Positions 39,008 through 48,600 of a stretch of DNA of 64,000 nt are shown one piece after another. This DNA is from Thioalkalivibrio paradoxus ARh 1. GTDB lineage: Bacteria; Pseudomonadota; Gammaproteobacteria; Ectothiorhodospirales; Ectothiorhodospiraceae. The notes beneath the pieces were generated by a model. It saw only the letters and a program-made list of their open reading frames with translations, was not told the DNA's origin and made no database searches. Position numbers and translations under genes: made by a program. The stretch is taken from the NCBI RefSeq assembly GCF_000227685.2, contig NZ_CP007029.1, positions 1,462,501 to 1,526,500 of the forward strand, in the 5' to 3' direction. Each line of letters starts with the position of its first letter. Positions within the stretch are counted from its first letter, which is position 1.

Positions 39008-41675
39008 AACTGCACACACAAGCGAAATGACCTACACCAAGGCGCGTTTTATCAAATGCGCCTTGCAGGTCAATCCGGCCGACTATATCCGGTACCGAGG
39101 TCAGCAACAGACGCTCAGTGAGGATGAGTACAACCAGCAACTGCTGGAAGCGGCGCTGGAGGCCGGGGTTGAAGTGATCGGTGTCGCCGACCATGGTTCA
39201 GTGGCGGCGGTGGATAGGATTCGTGGGCTGTTTTCCCAGCACGGTATTGTGGTCTTCCCAGGGTTCGAAATCGCATCAAGTGAGAAGGTCCACTTTGTTT
39301 GTTTGTTTGATGAATCAACTGCCACTGATCTGATAAAGATGCACATGGGGGCGTTGAAAGTGGATTTTGAGCAGCCTGAGGTGCCGGTCTATAAGTCAGC
39401 CATTGAAATTATTGACTACGTCAATAATAAAGGCGGGTTCATCTATGCCGCTCACGTCACCAACGATGATGGCGTGCTCAAACGACGAATGAATCATGTC
39501 TGGAAGCACGAAAATTTGCGTGCTGCACAGATCCCAGGCTCAATCGGGGACCTTAAGGGGGTGGAAGGCGACTTCTACCGCCAGGTCTTGCTGAACAAGA
39601 ATGCTGACTATCGGCGCCAACGCCCCATGGCGGCGATCAATGCCGCCGATGTCTGCAAGCCGGAACAGATCAAGGCCGATGGGACCTCGTGCCTGATCAA
39701 GATGAGCCGCCCCTGCTTCGCTTCGTTCAAGCAGGCCTTCAGTGATCCGGAGTCTCGGGTGCGGCTCAATTCCGACCGGCCAGAGCACTACGCCTCGGCC
39801 ATCGAAGGGATCCGCTTCGTCGGCGGCTACCTGGACGAGGTGGATATCGAGTTCTCCGACCATCTGAATGCGCTCATCGGCGGGCGGGGCACCGGCAAGT
39901 CCACCTTGCTGGAATGCATCCGTTTCGCCCTGGACCTACGGCCCTTCGGCCAATCGGCACAAAAACAGCACGATGCCGTCATCAAGGCCAACCTGGGTCT
40001 GGAACGCGGACGGGTAGAGCTTTTCGTTCGTTCTGCGGCCATGCATGGCCGCCACTTCCAGATAAAACGTCGATATGGCGATCAGTCGGTGGTGTTGGAT
40101 GAAGAGGGCAATGTCTCCCCCCACCAGCCCCATGATTTGTTGCCCGGCCTGGATCTGTTCGGCCAGAACGAGATTCACGAAATGACCCGCGATCGCTCAA
40201 GTCGCAACAAGTTGATGGAGCGCTTTCTGGATGGGGAGCAGGCCGACTATGATGCGACCATTGCCGAGGTTCTACAGCGGCTGAAGGAGAACCGGGAAAG
40301 CATCGTCAAGGCGTTGCAACAGCGCGAGGAGATCGAGGCGGATGTGGAGCGCCTTCCCAAGTTGCAGGATCAAGCGCGGCAGTTTCAGGCGCTCGGCCTG
40401 GACGAGAAGCTGAAGGTCATTCCCCGGCTGGAGAAAGAGAGACGACTCAACAGCCGTGGGACAGACGAAATCGATCGGCTCCGGGAGGCAATCAGCGGGC
40501 TCAAGGAGAGCCTGCCCGACACCACCTATCTTAGCGATGCCGCGCTGGAAGGTCTGCCCCATGCGGCCGTGCTGCGACGCCAGAAGGCGGTTCTGGACGG
40601 CTTGGCCGAAAAGGCGTGGCAAGCGATTGTGCAGCTGGAAGAGTCGCACCGGGAGTCAACACAGGGGCTGGCGCCGCTAAAGCAAGAGGTTGAAAAAGCC
40701 ATTAAGGCGGAAGAGCAGAAATTGGAGGCGGCGTTCAAGGAGATTCCGGCCAGCCAGGGAAAAACCGGTCGGCAAATCGGTGCCGAGTATCAGGCCCTAC
40801 TTCAGCGGATTGAGCGGATCCAGCCCAAACAAGCGATGCTGCAATCCCGCAAGGCCCAGATCGACGGACTATACAGCCGGCGCAAAAAACTCCTTCTGGA
40901 GCTTTCAGAGGCGTCCGGTGATCGCGCCGCCGTGATGCAAAAATCGCTAAAGCGTCTCAACCGGCGTCTGGACCAAAAAGTCCGGTTGATACTCACGAGT
41001 GAGGGGGATCGAGAGCCGCTGTTCGCATTCCTCTCCGCCTGTGATTTGGAGGGGGTGGGTCCCAAGCGTCTTGCCTGGGTAAAAGATGGCGACTTTTCGG
41101 CGGTATCCCTTGCTGAGAAGATTAGAACAGGCGCTGCTGCCCTACAGCAGACAGGGTGGGGAGTTACCCCCGGCGTTGCCGAGGCGTTGTGTCGCCTGCC
41201 GGAGCGCAAACTTCTGGAGATGGAGGAGCTGCTTCTGCCGGACCTCAACGAGATTGAACTGAACGTAACTCACGGTGGGCAGCATGTGCAATTTCGACCG
41301 ATTGATGATCTTTCCACCGGGCAGCAGTGTACTGCTGTCTTGCACCTCTTGTTATTGGGCAATCAGGACCCGCTGATCCTGGACCAACCCGAAGACAACC
41401 TAGACAACGCTTTTATCGCCGAGCGAATCGTCAGCGAACTGCGCAACGCCAAACTGACGCGCCAGTTCATCTTTGCAACTCATAACGCCAATATCCCAGT
41501 GTTCGGCGACGCGGAGTGGATTGGCGTACTGAGCGTTGAAGAGGGCAAGGGCCGTATACTTCCGCAGCAGCAGGGGGCGATTGACCTGCCCGAAATACAA
41601 CACCTTGCGGCCGATATCCTCGAAGGTGGCGAGGCCGCCTTTAACCAGCGTCGGGAAAAGTACGGCTTTGAATGA
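39000..41675 (+). CDS. PHP domain plus SMC-like AAA ATPase (TrlF-like), defence-associated
   Basis: 891 residues. An N-terminal PHP-like domain (residues about 15-220) has VIGVADHGSVAAVDRIR, FPGFEIASSEKVHFVCLFD and IYAAHV, but the usual first His-x-His is replaced by ALQVNP. A P-loop ATPase follows: Walker A IGGRGTGKSTLLECIRF (about 292-308), a long coiled coil (about 400-640), the signature DLSTGQQCTAVLHLLLL, Walker B PLILDQPEDNLDN and an H-loop FIFATHNANIP. This SMC/RecF-type plan suggests DNA- or RNA-directed defence. It sits between hsdS and hsdR. Family name is from memory; the architecture is seen. Confidence 0.83.
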   Translation: MAETAHTSEMTYTKARFIKCALQVNPADYIRYRGQQQTLSEDEYNQQLLEAALEAGVEVIGVADHGSVAAVDRIRGLFSQHGIVVFPGFEIASSEKVHFVCLFDESTATDLIKMHMGALKVDFEQPEVPVYKSAIEIIDYVNNKGGFIYAAHVTNDDGVLKRRMNHVWKHENLRAAQIPGSIGDLKGVEGDFYRQVLLNKNADYRRQRPMAAINAADVCKPEQIKADGTSCLIKMSRPCFASFKQAFSDPESRVRLNSDRPEHYASAIEGIRFVGGYLDEVDIEFSDHLNALIGGRGTGKSTLLECIRFALDLRPFGQSAQKQHDAVIKANLGLERGRVELFVRSAAMHGRHFQIKRRYGDQSVVLDEEGNVSPHQPHDLLPGLDLFGQNEIHEMTRDRSSRNKLMERFLDGEQADYDATIAEVLQRLKENRESIVKALQQREEIEADVERLPKLQDQARQFQALGLDEKLKVIPRLEKERRLNSRGTDEIDRLREAISGLKESLPDTTYLSDAALEGLPHAAVLRRQKAVLDGLAEKAWQAIVQLEESHRESTQGLAPLKQEVEKAIKAEEQKLEAAFKEIPASQGKTGRQIGAEYQALLQRIERIQPKQAMLQSRKAQIDGLYSRRKKLLLELSEASGDRAAVMQKSLKRLNRRLDQKVRLILTSEGDREPLFAFLSACDLEGVGPKRLAWVKDGDFSAVSLAEKIRTGAAALQQTGWGVTPGVAEALCRLPERKLLEMEELLLPDLNEIELNVTHGGQHVQFRPIDDLSTGQQCTAVLHLLLLGNQDPLILDQPEDNLDNAFIAERIVSELRNAKLTRQFIFATHNANIPVFGDAEWIGVLSVEEGKGRILPQQQGAIDLPEIQHLAADILEGGEAAFNQRREKYGFE

Positions 41676-41708
41676 TAGGACCGCACGCCACCTCCAGAGG
41701 AGAAACGC

Positions 41709-42950
41709 ATGCTGAAGACTGAACTTCTGGAGATTATCGCTAATGGCGAGAACTCCGGTGTCGAATTCAAGCGCGATGATATTCGACCGGAGCAGTTGGC
41801 CAGGGAGGTCGTGGCGCTGCTCAACTTTCAGGGTGGCATGGTGCTGTTGGGCGTTGATGACGATGGCACGATCTCCGGTATCCAGCGTGAAGGACTCGAA
41901 GAGTGGGTGATGAATACTATCCAGGCCCGGGTTCACCCGATGTTTCTTCCCTATTACGAAGAGGTCCGCCTCGATGATCAAAAAGTGGTGGCCGTGATCA
42001 GTTTCCCCCAGGGGATCTCCAAGCCCTATGTGGTGCGGGATCGGGGCAAGGAAGAGATCTATATCCGTGTCGGCTCCACCTCGCGGCTGGCCACCCGGGA
42101 GCAGCAGATGCGCCTGTTCGAGCTTGGCGGCATGCTGCACGCCGAGGTGATGCCGGTGCCGCGCACCGATATGAGCTCGCTGGATGATGCGCGGTTGTTG
42201 AACTACCTGCGGGACATTCTGCGTGATCCGGAGATCCCGGCGTCGGAGAAGGCGTGGCAGACCCGTCTCATGGGCCTCGGTTTTCTCGCCGATGCGGGCG
42301 AGCGAATCTGCTGCACCATTGCCGGGCTGGTCCTCTTCGGCAAGAGGCCGCGCCGTTATCTGAAACAGGCGGGGTTGCGGGTATTCGCCTTTGAGGGTAC
42401 GGAGAAGGCGTATCAGGCAAGGCTAGACGAGATCCTGGATGCTCCCATGGTGGGTCGTTGGGATGTCACGGAGTCGGGAAAGGATCTGGTGGACCGCGGC
42501 CTGATTGAGCGCTTTGTCGATGCCATCGGACCCTTTATCTCGCAAGAGGCCGGGAAGGTGGATAGCGGTTTTCGCCGCGAGACTGAATGGTTCTATCCGG
42601 TTGAGGCGGTACGAGAGACGCTGGTCAACGCCCTGGCGCACCGAGACTGGACGCGCTTCGTCGAGATCGAAGTGGGCAGCTACGCCGATCGGCTGGAGGT
42701 GATCAGCCCCGGCGCTTTACCCAACTCCATGTCGGTGGAGAAGATGATGGCCGGCCAGCGTTCGCCCCGGAACCCGTTGATCATGGAGGTGCTGCGGGAT
42801 TACGGCTATGTGGACTATCGGGGGATGGGGGTGCGGACCAAGATCGTCCCCCTCACCCGGGCCCACAGTGGCAGAGATCCCGATTTTGTCGCCACGGAGG
42901 ATCATCTCAAGACGACCCTGTATCGCAAATCGCCGGGAGGGGGCTCGTGA
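41709..42950 (+). CDS. AlbA_2 (Schlafen-type) domain ATP-binding protein 1
   Basis: 413 residues. The N-terminal AlbA_2 domain reads GVEFKRDDIRPEQLAREVVA then GGMVLLGVDDDGTISG; the C-terminal part is an HATPase_C_4-like region (AVRETLVNALAHRDW, DRLEVISPGALPNSM). Such proteins are usually called transcriptional regulators or helicases but their biochemical role is unclear, and they often sit in type I RM loci. Shine-Dalgarno AGAGGAGA at 41696-41703. It overlaps the next open frame by four bases. Confidence 0.85.
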   Translation: MLKTELLEIIANGENSGVEFKRDDIRPEQLAREVVALLNFQGGMVLLGVDDDGTISGIQREGLEEWVMNTIQARVHPMFLPYYEEVRLDDQKVVAVISFPQGISKPYVVRDRGKEEIYIRVGSTSRLATREQQMRLFELGGMLHAEVMPVPRTDMSSLDDARLLNYLRDILRDPEIPASEKAWQTRLMGLGFLADAGERICCTIAGLVLFGKRPRRYLKQAGLRVFAFEGTEKAYQARLDEILDAPMVGRWDVTESGKDLVDRGLIERFVDAIGPFISQEAGKVDSGFRRETEWFYPVEAVRETLVNALAHRDWTRFVEIEVGSYADRLEVISPGALPNSMSVEKMMAGQRSPRNPLIMEVLRDYGYVDYRGMGVRTKIVPLTRAHSGRDPDFVATEDHLKTTLYRKSPGGGS

Positions 42951-43174
42951 GCCGGACACCCGCCACAGGCCTGGCGCTGGTCGCCGACCTGCGCCAGCTG
43001 ATCGACGTCGCCCGCCAGCGGGCGGCGGTGGCGGTCAATGCCGAGCTGACGCTGCTCTACTGGCAAGTGGGTAACCGCATCAACCGGGAAGTGCTGCAGG
43101 CCCGTTTGCACCAATCCGTCGAGAATGCACGGGCGCGAATCGGTGCCGCGTCAGGCACGGAAGACAAGGCATGA
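42947..43174 (+). pseudogene. Truncated DUF1016 (YhcG-type nuclease) N-terminal remnant
   Basis: 75 codons. Residues 8-48 (LALVADLRQLIDVARQRAAV, then VNAELTLLYWQVGNRINREV) match the DUF1016 N-terminal domain, which normally precedes a PD-(D/E)XK nuclease of about 300 further residues. After that the text becomes unrelated and stops. The GTG start overlaps the previous stop, and the end overlaps the next gene by ATGA, so it may still be translated. A deletion between two defence genes is the likely origin. Confidence 0.7.
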
Positions 43175-44631
43175 ACCTGGTGGAACTCCTGGAGATCGCG
43201 GCTCGTGGTGAAGACAGCCGCCACCAGTTCAAGCGCAATGCCACCAATGCCGATGGCCTCGCCGCCGAATTGGCTGCTTTTGCCAACAGCGGCGGTGGCT
43301 GGCTGTTTCTGGGCTTCAATGACGATGGCAGCATCGCAGGGTTGAGCGCCGCCGATATTCGGCGGTTGAACCAGCTATTGGGCAATGCGGCCTCACAGCA
43401 TGTGCGCCCGCCGGTGCATCCGCTGACCGAGAACGTGCAGACGGATCAGGGTATCGTCATGGTGGTGGAGGTGCCCGATGGGCTGGCCAAGCCTTATCTG
43501 GACAATCAGGGCCGCATCTGGGTCAAGCAGGGTGCGGACAAACGCCATGTGACCTCTCGCGAGGAGATGCAGCGGATGTTCCAGCGCGCCGCGCTGGTCT
43601 ATGCCGATGTGGTGCCGGTGGCGGGCACCTCGGTGGATGATATCGACGACAAGGCGTTTAATGCCTACTTTGATCAGCGCTATGGTGCGAGCAGCGAGTT
43701 TTCCGGCCTGACTCGGGAGCAGTTGTTGCAGAACCTGGGCTTGGGCGATGGTCGTGAGTTGAACCTGAGCGGCCTCATGCTGTTCGGCCGCAATCCGCAG
43801 CGCTGGCGTCCGGCCTTCGAGGTGAAGGCCGTGGCCTTTCCCGGCAAGGTGCTGCACGATACGCGCTACCTGGACAGCGAGGACATCAAGGGCACGCTGC
43901 TGGAGCAGTTCCGGGGTGCCTTCGCTTTTATCAAGCGCAACTTACACCATGTGCAGCGGGGGCGCGGTTTCAACACGCCGGGGGAGCTGGAAATTCCCGA
44001 AATAGTGCTGGAAGAACTGCTGGTGAACGCGCTTATCCACCGGGACTATTTCACCAGCGCCTCGGTCCGCGTCATGGTGTTTGCCGACCGGGTGGAGATT
44101 GTCAGCCCCGGCAACTTGCCGGATAGCCTTAGCCCGGAGGATATTCGCCGAGGCAAGACCATCCGCCGCAATCCCACGCTTACCGAGCATGCCAGCCATA
44201 TCCTCCCGTATCGTGGCATGGGCAGCGGTATTCCCCGCGCGCTGGAAGCCTGGCCGCGGATCGATCTGTTGGATGAGCCGACAGGCAATCAGTTCAGCGC
44301 TGTGGTCTGGCGTCCGGAGGTGGAGTGGGCAGCTGATACAGCCACCCCCCAAGTCAGCCCCCAAGCGACCCCCCAAGTCACCCCCCAAGCAACCGGGGAA
44401 GTCGAACGACTGGTGGCGGTTTTGAAAGGCGAAATGAAGCGCGCCGAAATCCAGGAAGTGCTGGGTCTGAAAGACCGCAAGCACTTTCAGGAAAAGTACT
44501 TGCGTCCGGCGCTGGACGCGGGGTTCGTTGAGATGACTATTCCCGATAAACCCTTGAGCAGCCGCCAGAAGTACCGTCTGACCGTCCCAGGCCAAGCCTT
44601 GCTGAAGACTAGCCAGGCCAAGGAGGAGTAG
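43171..44631 (+). CDS. AlbA_2 (Schlafen-type) domain ATP-binding protein 2
   Basis: 486 residues. The AlbA_2 domain reads [20 protein letters not shown] then [18 protein letters not shown]; the HATPase-like region has [17 protein letters not shown] and [16 protein letters not shown] tandem TPQV/SPQA peptide repeat (about residues 391-410, DNA near 44341-44396) acts as a linker to a C-terminal winged-helix region ([20 protein letters not shown]). It is a distant paralogue of the protein at 41709, not a recent duplicate. Confidence 0.85.
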   Translation: MNLVELLEIAARGEDSRHQFKRNATNADGLAAELAAFANSGGGWLFLGFNDDGSIAGLSAADIRRLNQLLGNAASQHVRPPVHPLTENVQTDQGIVMVVEVPDGLAKPYLDNQGRIWVKQGADKRHVTSREEMQRMFQRAALVYADVVPVAGTSVDDIDDKAFNAYFDQRYGASSEFSGLTREQLLQNLGLGDGRELNLSGLMLFGRNPQRWRPAFEVKAVAFPGKVLHDTRYLDSEDIKGTLLEQFRGAFAFIKRNLHHVQRGRGFNTPGELEIPEIVLEELLVNALIHRDYFTSASVRVMVFADRVEIVSPGNLPDSLSPEDIRRGKTIRRNPTLTEHASHILPYRGMGSGIPRALEAWPRIDLLDEPTGNQFSAVVWRPEVEWAADTATPQVSPQATPQVTPQATGEVERLVAVLKGEMKRAEIQEVLGLKDRKHFQEKYLRPALDAGFVEMTIPDKPLSSRQKYRLTVPGQALLKTSQAKEE

Positions 44632-44635
44632 CCGC

Positions 44636-47600
44636 ATGGTGAGCCGAGCCCGCCCTGAACGCCTGACGCAGAACCGCGTGGTCGATCTGTTCACCCGCAC
44701 CGAGGCAGAAGGTGGGCTGGGTTATCGCCACTTGGGCGACTGGCACCAGCGTGAGAACAACCGGCCCATCGAGCCGGAGCTGTTGCGCGCCAAACTGCGC
44801 GAGCGAGGCTATTCCGAGGCGCATATCGCCGCGGCCCTGCAGAAGCTGGAGGCGGCCGCCGATGTCACCGGGGTAACGCTCTACCAGGCCAATCTGCGCA
44901 GCTACAACCTGCTGCGCTACCCGGTGAAGGTGCTGCTCTCTCCGGGACAGCCGCATGAGGATGTGCATCTGATCGACTGGAACGATCCTGAGCGCAATGA
45001 CTTTGCCCTGGCCGAGGAAGTGACGCTCAAGGGCGGGCACGAGCGCCGGCCCGATCTGGTGCTGTATCTCAACGGCATCGCGGTGGCGGTGATCGAGCTC
45101 AAGCGCAGTTCGGTGGAGGTGGCCGACGGCGTGCGCCAGCTCATTACCAATCAGGAACCGATCTTCAACGAACGCTTCTTCAGCACCGTGCAACTGTTGC
45201 TGGCCGGCAGCGATGCCCAGGGCCTGCGTTACGGCACCAGCGGCACGCCGGAGCAATTCTTCGTGCAGTGGAAGGACGAGGAAGGCGGCGGCGAAACCTC
45301 GCCGGGCGTGTTGCTGGACAAGCCGCTCGTGCAGATGTGCGGCAAGCCACGGCTGCTGGATCAGATCCGCAACTTCGTGATCTTCGATTCCGGCCAGAAG
45401 AAAGTGCCCCGGCCGCACCAGTATTTCGGTGTCAAGGCCGCTCAGGCGCGCATTGCCGAGCGCGAGGGCGGGGTGATCTGGCACACCCAGGGCAGCGGTA
45501 AAAGCATTCTGATGGTGCTGCTGGCCAAGTGGATCATGGAACACGACCCAGCCGCCCGCATTCTGGTCGTGACCGACCGTGACGAGCTGGACAAGCAGAT
45601 TGTCGGCGTGATGCGCAATGCCGGGGTGGTGGGCGAGGATGATCCGTCCCCGCGCATTACCTCGCGCGCCCAGTTCGTGGAGAAGCTGGGCGCGACCACG
45701 CCCCGGCTGCTGTGCGCGCTGGTACACAAGTTCGATCCGGGCGATCTCAAGGGGGATTCGCCGCCGGTACACGGGCGTTTCTATGTGTTCGTGGACGAGT
45801 GCCACCGCACCCAGGGCGGGGCCATGAACCGGCAGATGAAACGCTGGCTGAGTGAGGCGATCTTCATCGGCTTTACCGGCACGCCGCTGCTGCGCAAGGA
45901 CAAGCAGACCACCCGCGAGGTCTTCGGTACCTACATCCACACCTACAAGTTCCCGGAGGCGGTGGTCGATGGCGTGGTGCTGGATCTGAAATACGAAGCC
46001 CGCGATGTGCCCCAGCGCCTGACCTCGCAACAAGCCATCGACAACTGGTTCGAGCAGAAGACCCGCAACCTCAACAACTATCAGAAGGCGATGTTGCGCA
46101 AGCGCTGGGCGACGCTGGAAGAGCTGATGAGCTCCGCCGAGCGCAAGCAGCGCATTGTCGCCGACATCATGGAGGACTTCAGCCTCAAGCCGCGTCTGAA
46201 CAATGATCGTGGCACGGCCATCCTGGTGGCGGCCTCGATCTACGATGCCTGCCACTATTTCCGGCTGTTCCAGAACACCTCATTCGGCCCGCACTGCGGC
46301 GTCATCACCTCCTTCGAGCCCAACTACAACGCCATTTCCCGCGAGGCGGCCAGCAGCGACGAACGCTACAAGTTCGATACCTACAAGCAGTATGTGTTGG
46401 AGGACGGTCAGAGCACCGTGCAGTACGAGACCGAGATGAAGCGGCGCTTCATTGAGGAGCCGGCCAACACCAAGCTGCTGATCGTGGTGAGCAAGCTGCT
46501 GACGGGCTTCGATGCGCCTTCGTGCAGCTACATCTACCTGGACAACGAGCTGCGCGATCACAACCTGTTCCAGGCCATCTGCCGCACCAACCGGCTCGAC
46601 GGCGACGACAAGGATTACGGCCATATCGTCGATTTCAAGCAGCTTTTCGGCGATGTGCAGCAGGCCATCGCGGTCTACAGCTCCGACGATCTGGATCTGG
46701 GTGATGACGGTGTGGCCGAGAATAATGTCGAACTCAAGGACTGGCTGAAGGAAGGCCGCAAGAAAGTCGACACCACCCGCGAGGCACTCAAATACCTCTG
46801 CGAGCCGGTGCCGCCGCCGCGCGAGGTCGAGCACTATCTGCACTATTTCTGTGGGGATGGGGGCGTGCCGGAGGCGCTGGACGATACCGAGGTGCTGCGG
46901 GTGTCGTTTTACAAGGCGGTGGCCAGCTTTGTGCGGGCTTTTTCCGCCATCGCCCAAGAGCTGGAGGCTGCCGGCTACACGGTGGGCGAGATCGCCGACC
47001 TGCAGGACGAGGTGGCCTTCTTCAGCGAGGTGCGCGCGGCGATCAAGCGCCACTCGGGTGAGGAGCTGGATGTCAAGCCCTACGAGGCGGACATGCGCCA
47101 CCTCATCAATACCTATATCCAAGCCGACCCGGCCAGCAATCTGGGCGCGGTGGACAGCTACTCCCTGGTGGAATTGATCGTCGAAACCGGCATTCACGAT
47201 GCGATCGCCAGGAAACTCAACCAGAAGGGAAAACTGTCGAAAAATGCCGTCGCTGAAGGCATCATCAACAACGTCCGCAAGACCATCATCCGCGACCAAC
47301 TCACCGATCCGCGATTCTATGAACAGCTCTCCAAGCTACTCGATGATCTGATTACGGACTGGCGCAAGGAGACAGCGTCCTACAAACAGTTCCTGGAGCG
47401 GGCCGAGGCGCTGGTCAGGAAGATGGCGCAGGGGCAGAGCGGTGAGGATATGCCGCCCGAACTGGCCGGCCGGCGCGAGGCCCAGGTGATTTATAACAAT
47501 CTACCGGGCATCCTGGCCGAATCGCGCCCGGTCAGTGAGGTGCGCGAGTTGTCCCCGGACGAGGAACGACAGCCCCTGAAGATGGCGCTGGCGATCGACC

Positions 47601-47752
47601 GCGCCATGCGCGAAGAGGCCCCGGCCGGCTGGCGTGGCGACGATGCGCGCGAGCGGCAGGTGCTCAATGCGCTGTTTCCGATCCTCGGGCGAAACCGGCA
47701 GGCCACCCAAGCCGTGTTCGAGCTGATCCGGAATCAGGCGGGCTACCCATGA
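44636..47752 (+). CDS. hsdR: Type I restriction enzyme endonuclease subunit HsdR
   Basis: 1038-residue motor and nuclease subunit. The N-terminal nuclease has [21 protein letters not shown] (Asp...Glu-Leu-Lys; given here in part as PDLVLY and VIELKR). The SF2 motor shows Walker [14 protein letters not shown], motif [13 protein letters not shown], motif [11 protein letters not shown] and motif [13 protein letters not shown]. Strong Shine-Dalgarno AAGGAGG at 44621-44627. Separated from hsdM and hsdS by about 5.6 kb of accessory defence genes. It overlaps the next gene by ATGA. Confidence 0.96.
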   Translation: MVSRARPERLTQNRVVDLFTRTEAEGGLGYRHLGDWHQRENNRPIEPELLRAKLRERGYSEAHIAAALQKLEAAADVTGVTLYQANLRSYNLLRYPVKVLLSPGQPHEDVHLIDWNDPERNDFALAEEVTLKGGHERRPDLVLYLNGIAVAVIELKRSSVEVADGVRQLITNQEPIFNERFFSTVQLLLAGSDAQGLRYGTSGTPEQFFVQWKDEEGGGETSPGVLLDKPLVQMCGKPRLLDQIRNFVIFDSGQKKVPRPHQYFGVKAAQARIAEREGGVIWHTQGSGKSILMVLLAKWIMEHDPAARILVVTDRDELDKQIVGVMRNAGVVGEDDPSPRITSRAQFVEKLGATTPRLLCALVHKFDPGDLKGDSPPVHGRFYVFVDECHRTQGGAMNRQMKRWLSEAIFIGFTGTPLLRKDKQTTREVFGTYIHTYKFPEAVVDGVVLDLKYEARDVPQRLTSQQAIDNWFEQKTRNLNNYQKAMLRKRWATLEELMSSAERKQRIVADIMEDFSLKPRLNNDRGTAILVAASIYDACHYFRLFQNTSFGPHCGVITSFEPNYNAISREAASSDERYKFDTYKQYVLEDGQSTVQYETEMKRRFIEEPANTKLLIVVSKLLTGFDAPSCSYIYLDNELRDHNLFQAICRTNRLDGDDKDYGHIVDFKQLFGDVQQAIAVYSSDDLDLGDDGVAENNVELKDWLKEGRKKVDTTREALKYLCEPVPPPREVEHYLHYFCGDGGVPEALDDTEVLRVSFYKAVASFVRAFSAIAQELEAAGYTVGEIADLQDEVAFFSEVRAAIKRHSGEELDVKPYEADMRHLINTYIQADPASNLGAVDSYSLVELIVETGIHDAIARKLNQKGKLSKNAVAEGIINNVRKTIIRDQLTDPRFYEQLSKLLDDLITDWRKETASYKQFLERAEALVRKMAQGQSGEDMPPELAGRREAQVIYNNLPGILAESRPVSEVRELSPDEERQPLKMALAIDRAMREEAPAGWRGDDARERQVLNALFPILGRNRQATQAVFELIRNQAGYP

Positions 47753-48459
47753 CCGAAACGATCACCCTGGGCGAGATTGCCATTGAAGTGACTCGCAAGC
47801 CCGTGCGGAACGTGCATCTGTCCGTACACCCGCCGGACGGTCGGGTGACCCTGGTGGCTCCGAGTGAAACCCGCCTCGAGGTGGCCCGCGCCTATGCCAT
47901 TGCCAAGCTGGGATGGATCCGTGATCAGCAGGCGAAACTGGAAAACCAGGCGCGGGAAACGCCTCGGCTATTTGTCGAGCGGGAAAGCCACTACCTGTGG
48001 GGCCGTCGCTATCTTCTCTCGGTGGAAGAGCGAGAGGCGCGCCCCGGCGTCAAGCTGGATCACAAACGCATCATTCTGACCGTCCGGCCCGGTGCCGACC
48101 TGGACAAACGCGCAGAGATCATGCGTGCCTGGCACCGGAGCCTCCTGCATGAAGCTGTGCCGCCACTGATCGACAAGTGGGAGCGCAAGCTGGGCGTGAC
48201 CGTGGCCAGCTATTTCCTACAACGCATGAAAACCAGGTGGGGAAGCTGCAACCCGAGTGCCGGTCATATTCGGCTCAATACCGAACTCGTGAGAAAGCCC
48301 AAGGACTTGCTCGAATATATCGTTGTGCATGAAATGCTGCACTTGATAGAGCCTACTCATAACGAACGCTTCGTTGCGCTGCTGAATGAGCATTATCCAG
48401 TCTGGCGCGAGGCGCGAAATGAGCTCAATGAATTGCCACTGGGCGCTGAGAATTGGTGA
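47749..48459 (+). CDS. YgjP-like M48/DUF45 metallopeptidase
   Basis: 236 residues with the zinc motif HEMLH in [19 protein letters not shown] and the preceding [22 protein letters not shown]45/YgjP proteins are common companions of type I RM operons; their substrate is unknown. Coupled to hsdR by ATGA, so it is likely part of the system. It is the last gene of the island. Confidence 0.9.
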   Translation: MTETITLGEIAIEVTRKPVRNVHLSVHPPDGRVTLVAPSETRLEVARAYAIAKLGWIRDQQAKLENQARETPRLFVERESHYLWGRRYLLSVEEREARPGVKLDHKRIILTVRPGADLDKRAEIMRAWHRSLLHEAVPPLIDKWERKLGVTVASYFLQRMKTRWGSCNPSAGHIRLNTELVRKPKDLLEYIVVHEMLHLIEPTHNERFVALLNEHYPVWREARNELNELPLGAENW

Positions 48460-48490
48460 ACGCTGTTCTTCGGTCCGTAGAACACTCGAG

Positions 48491-48562
48491 GCCCAACAAG
48501 GCGCTACGCCAAACGGCGATTCCACTGTGCTTTATGGCCGCCGATGAGCTTCAGCGTTCGGC
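48491..48562 (+). other. attC-like inverted-repeat site
   Basis: Starts with GCCCAAC (fits the R'' consensus RYYYAAC) and ends with GTTCGGC (close to R' GTTRRRY but with C at position 4). GAGCTTCAGC just inside the right end resembles the L' side of integron attC sites. The 72-base size is in range. It begins 31 bases after the metallopeptidase stop. It may be a degenerate integron recombination site; one R' mismatch and the absence of an integrase keep confidence modest. Confidence 0.4.
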
Positions 48563-48575
48563 AGCTACACCATGG
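48556..48575 (+). repeat. Right copy of the imperfect direct repeat flanking the defence island
   Basis: GTTCGGCAGCTACACCATGG pairs with GTTCGGCGGCTACATGG at 35139-35155. It includes the attC-like R' end. The DNA between the two copies (13.4 kb) is exactly the RM and accessory block. It lies just before the GTPase gene start. Confidence 0.5.
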
Positions 48576-48600
48576 GAGGGGCCGCCGGCCGGATAAGTCG

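Noticed and set aside
44341-44400. The repetitive CCCCCAAG stretch as an independent microsatellite or CRISPR-like repeat
   Set aside because: It is short, imperfect and in frame, encoding a TPQV-type linker common in AlbA_2 proteins.
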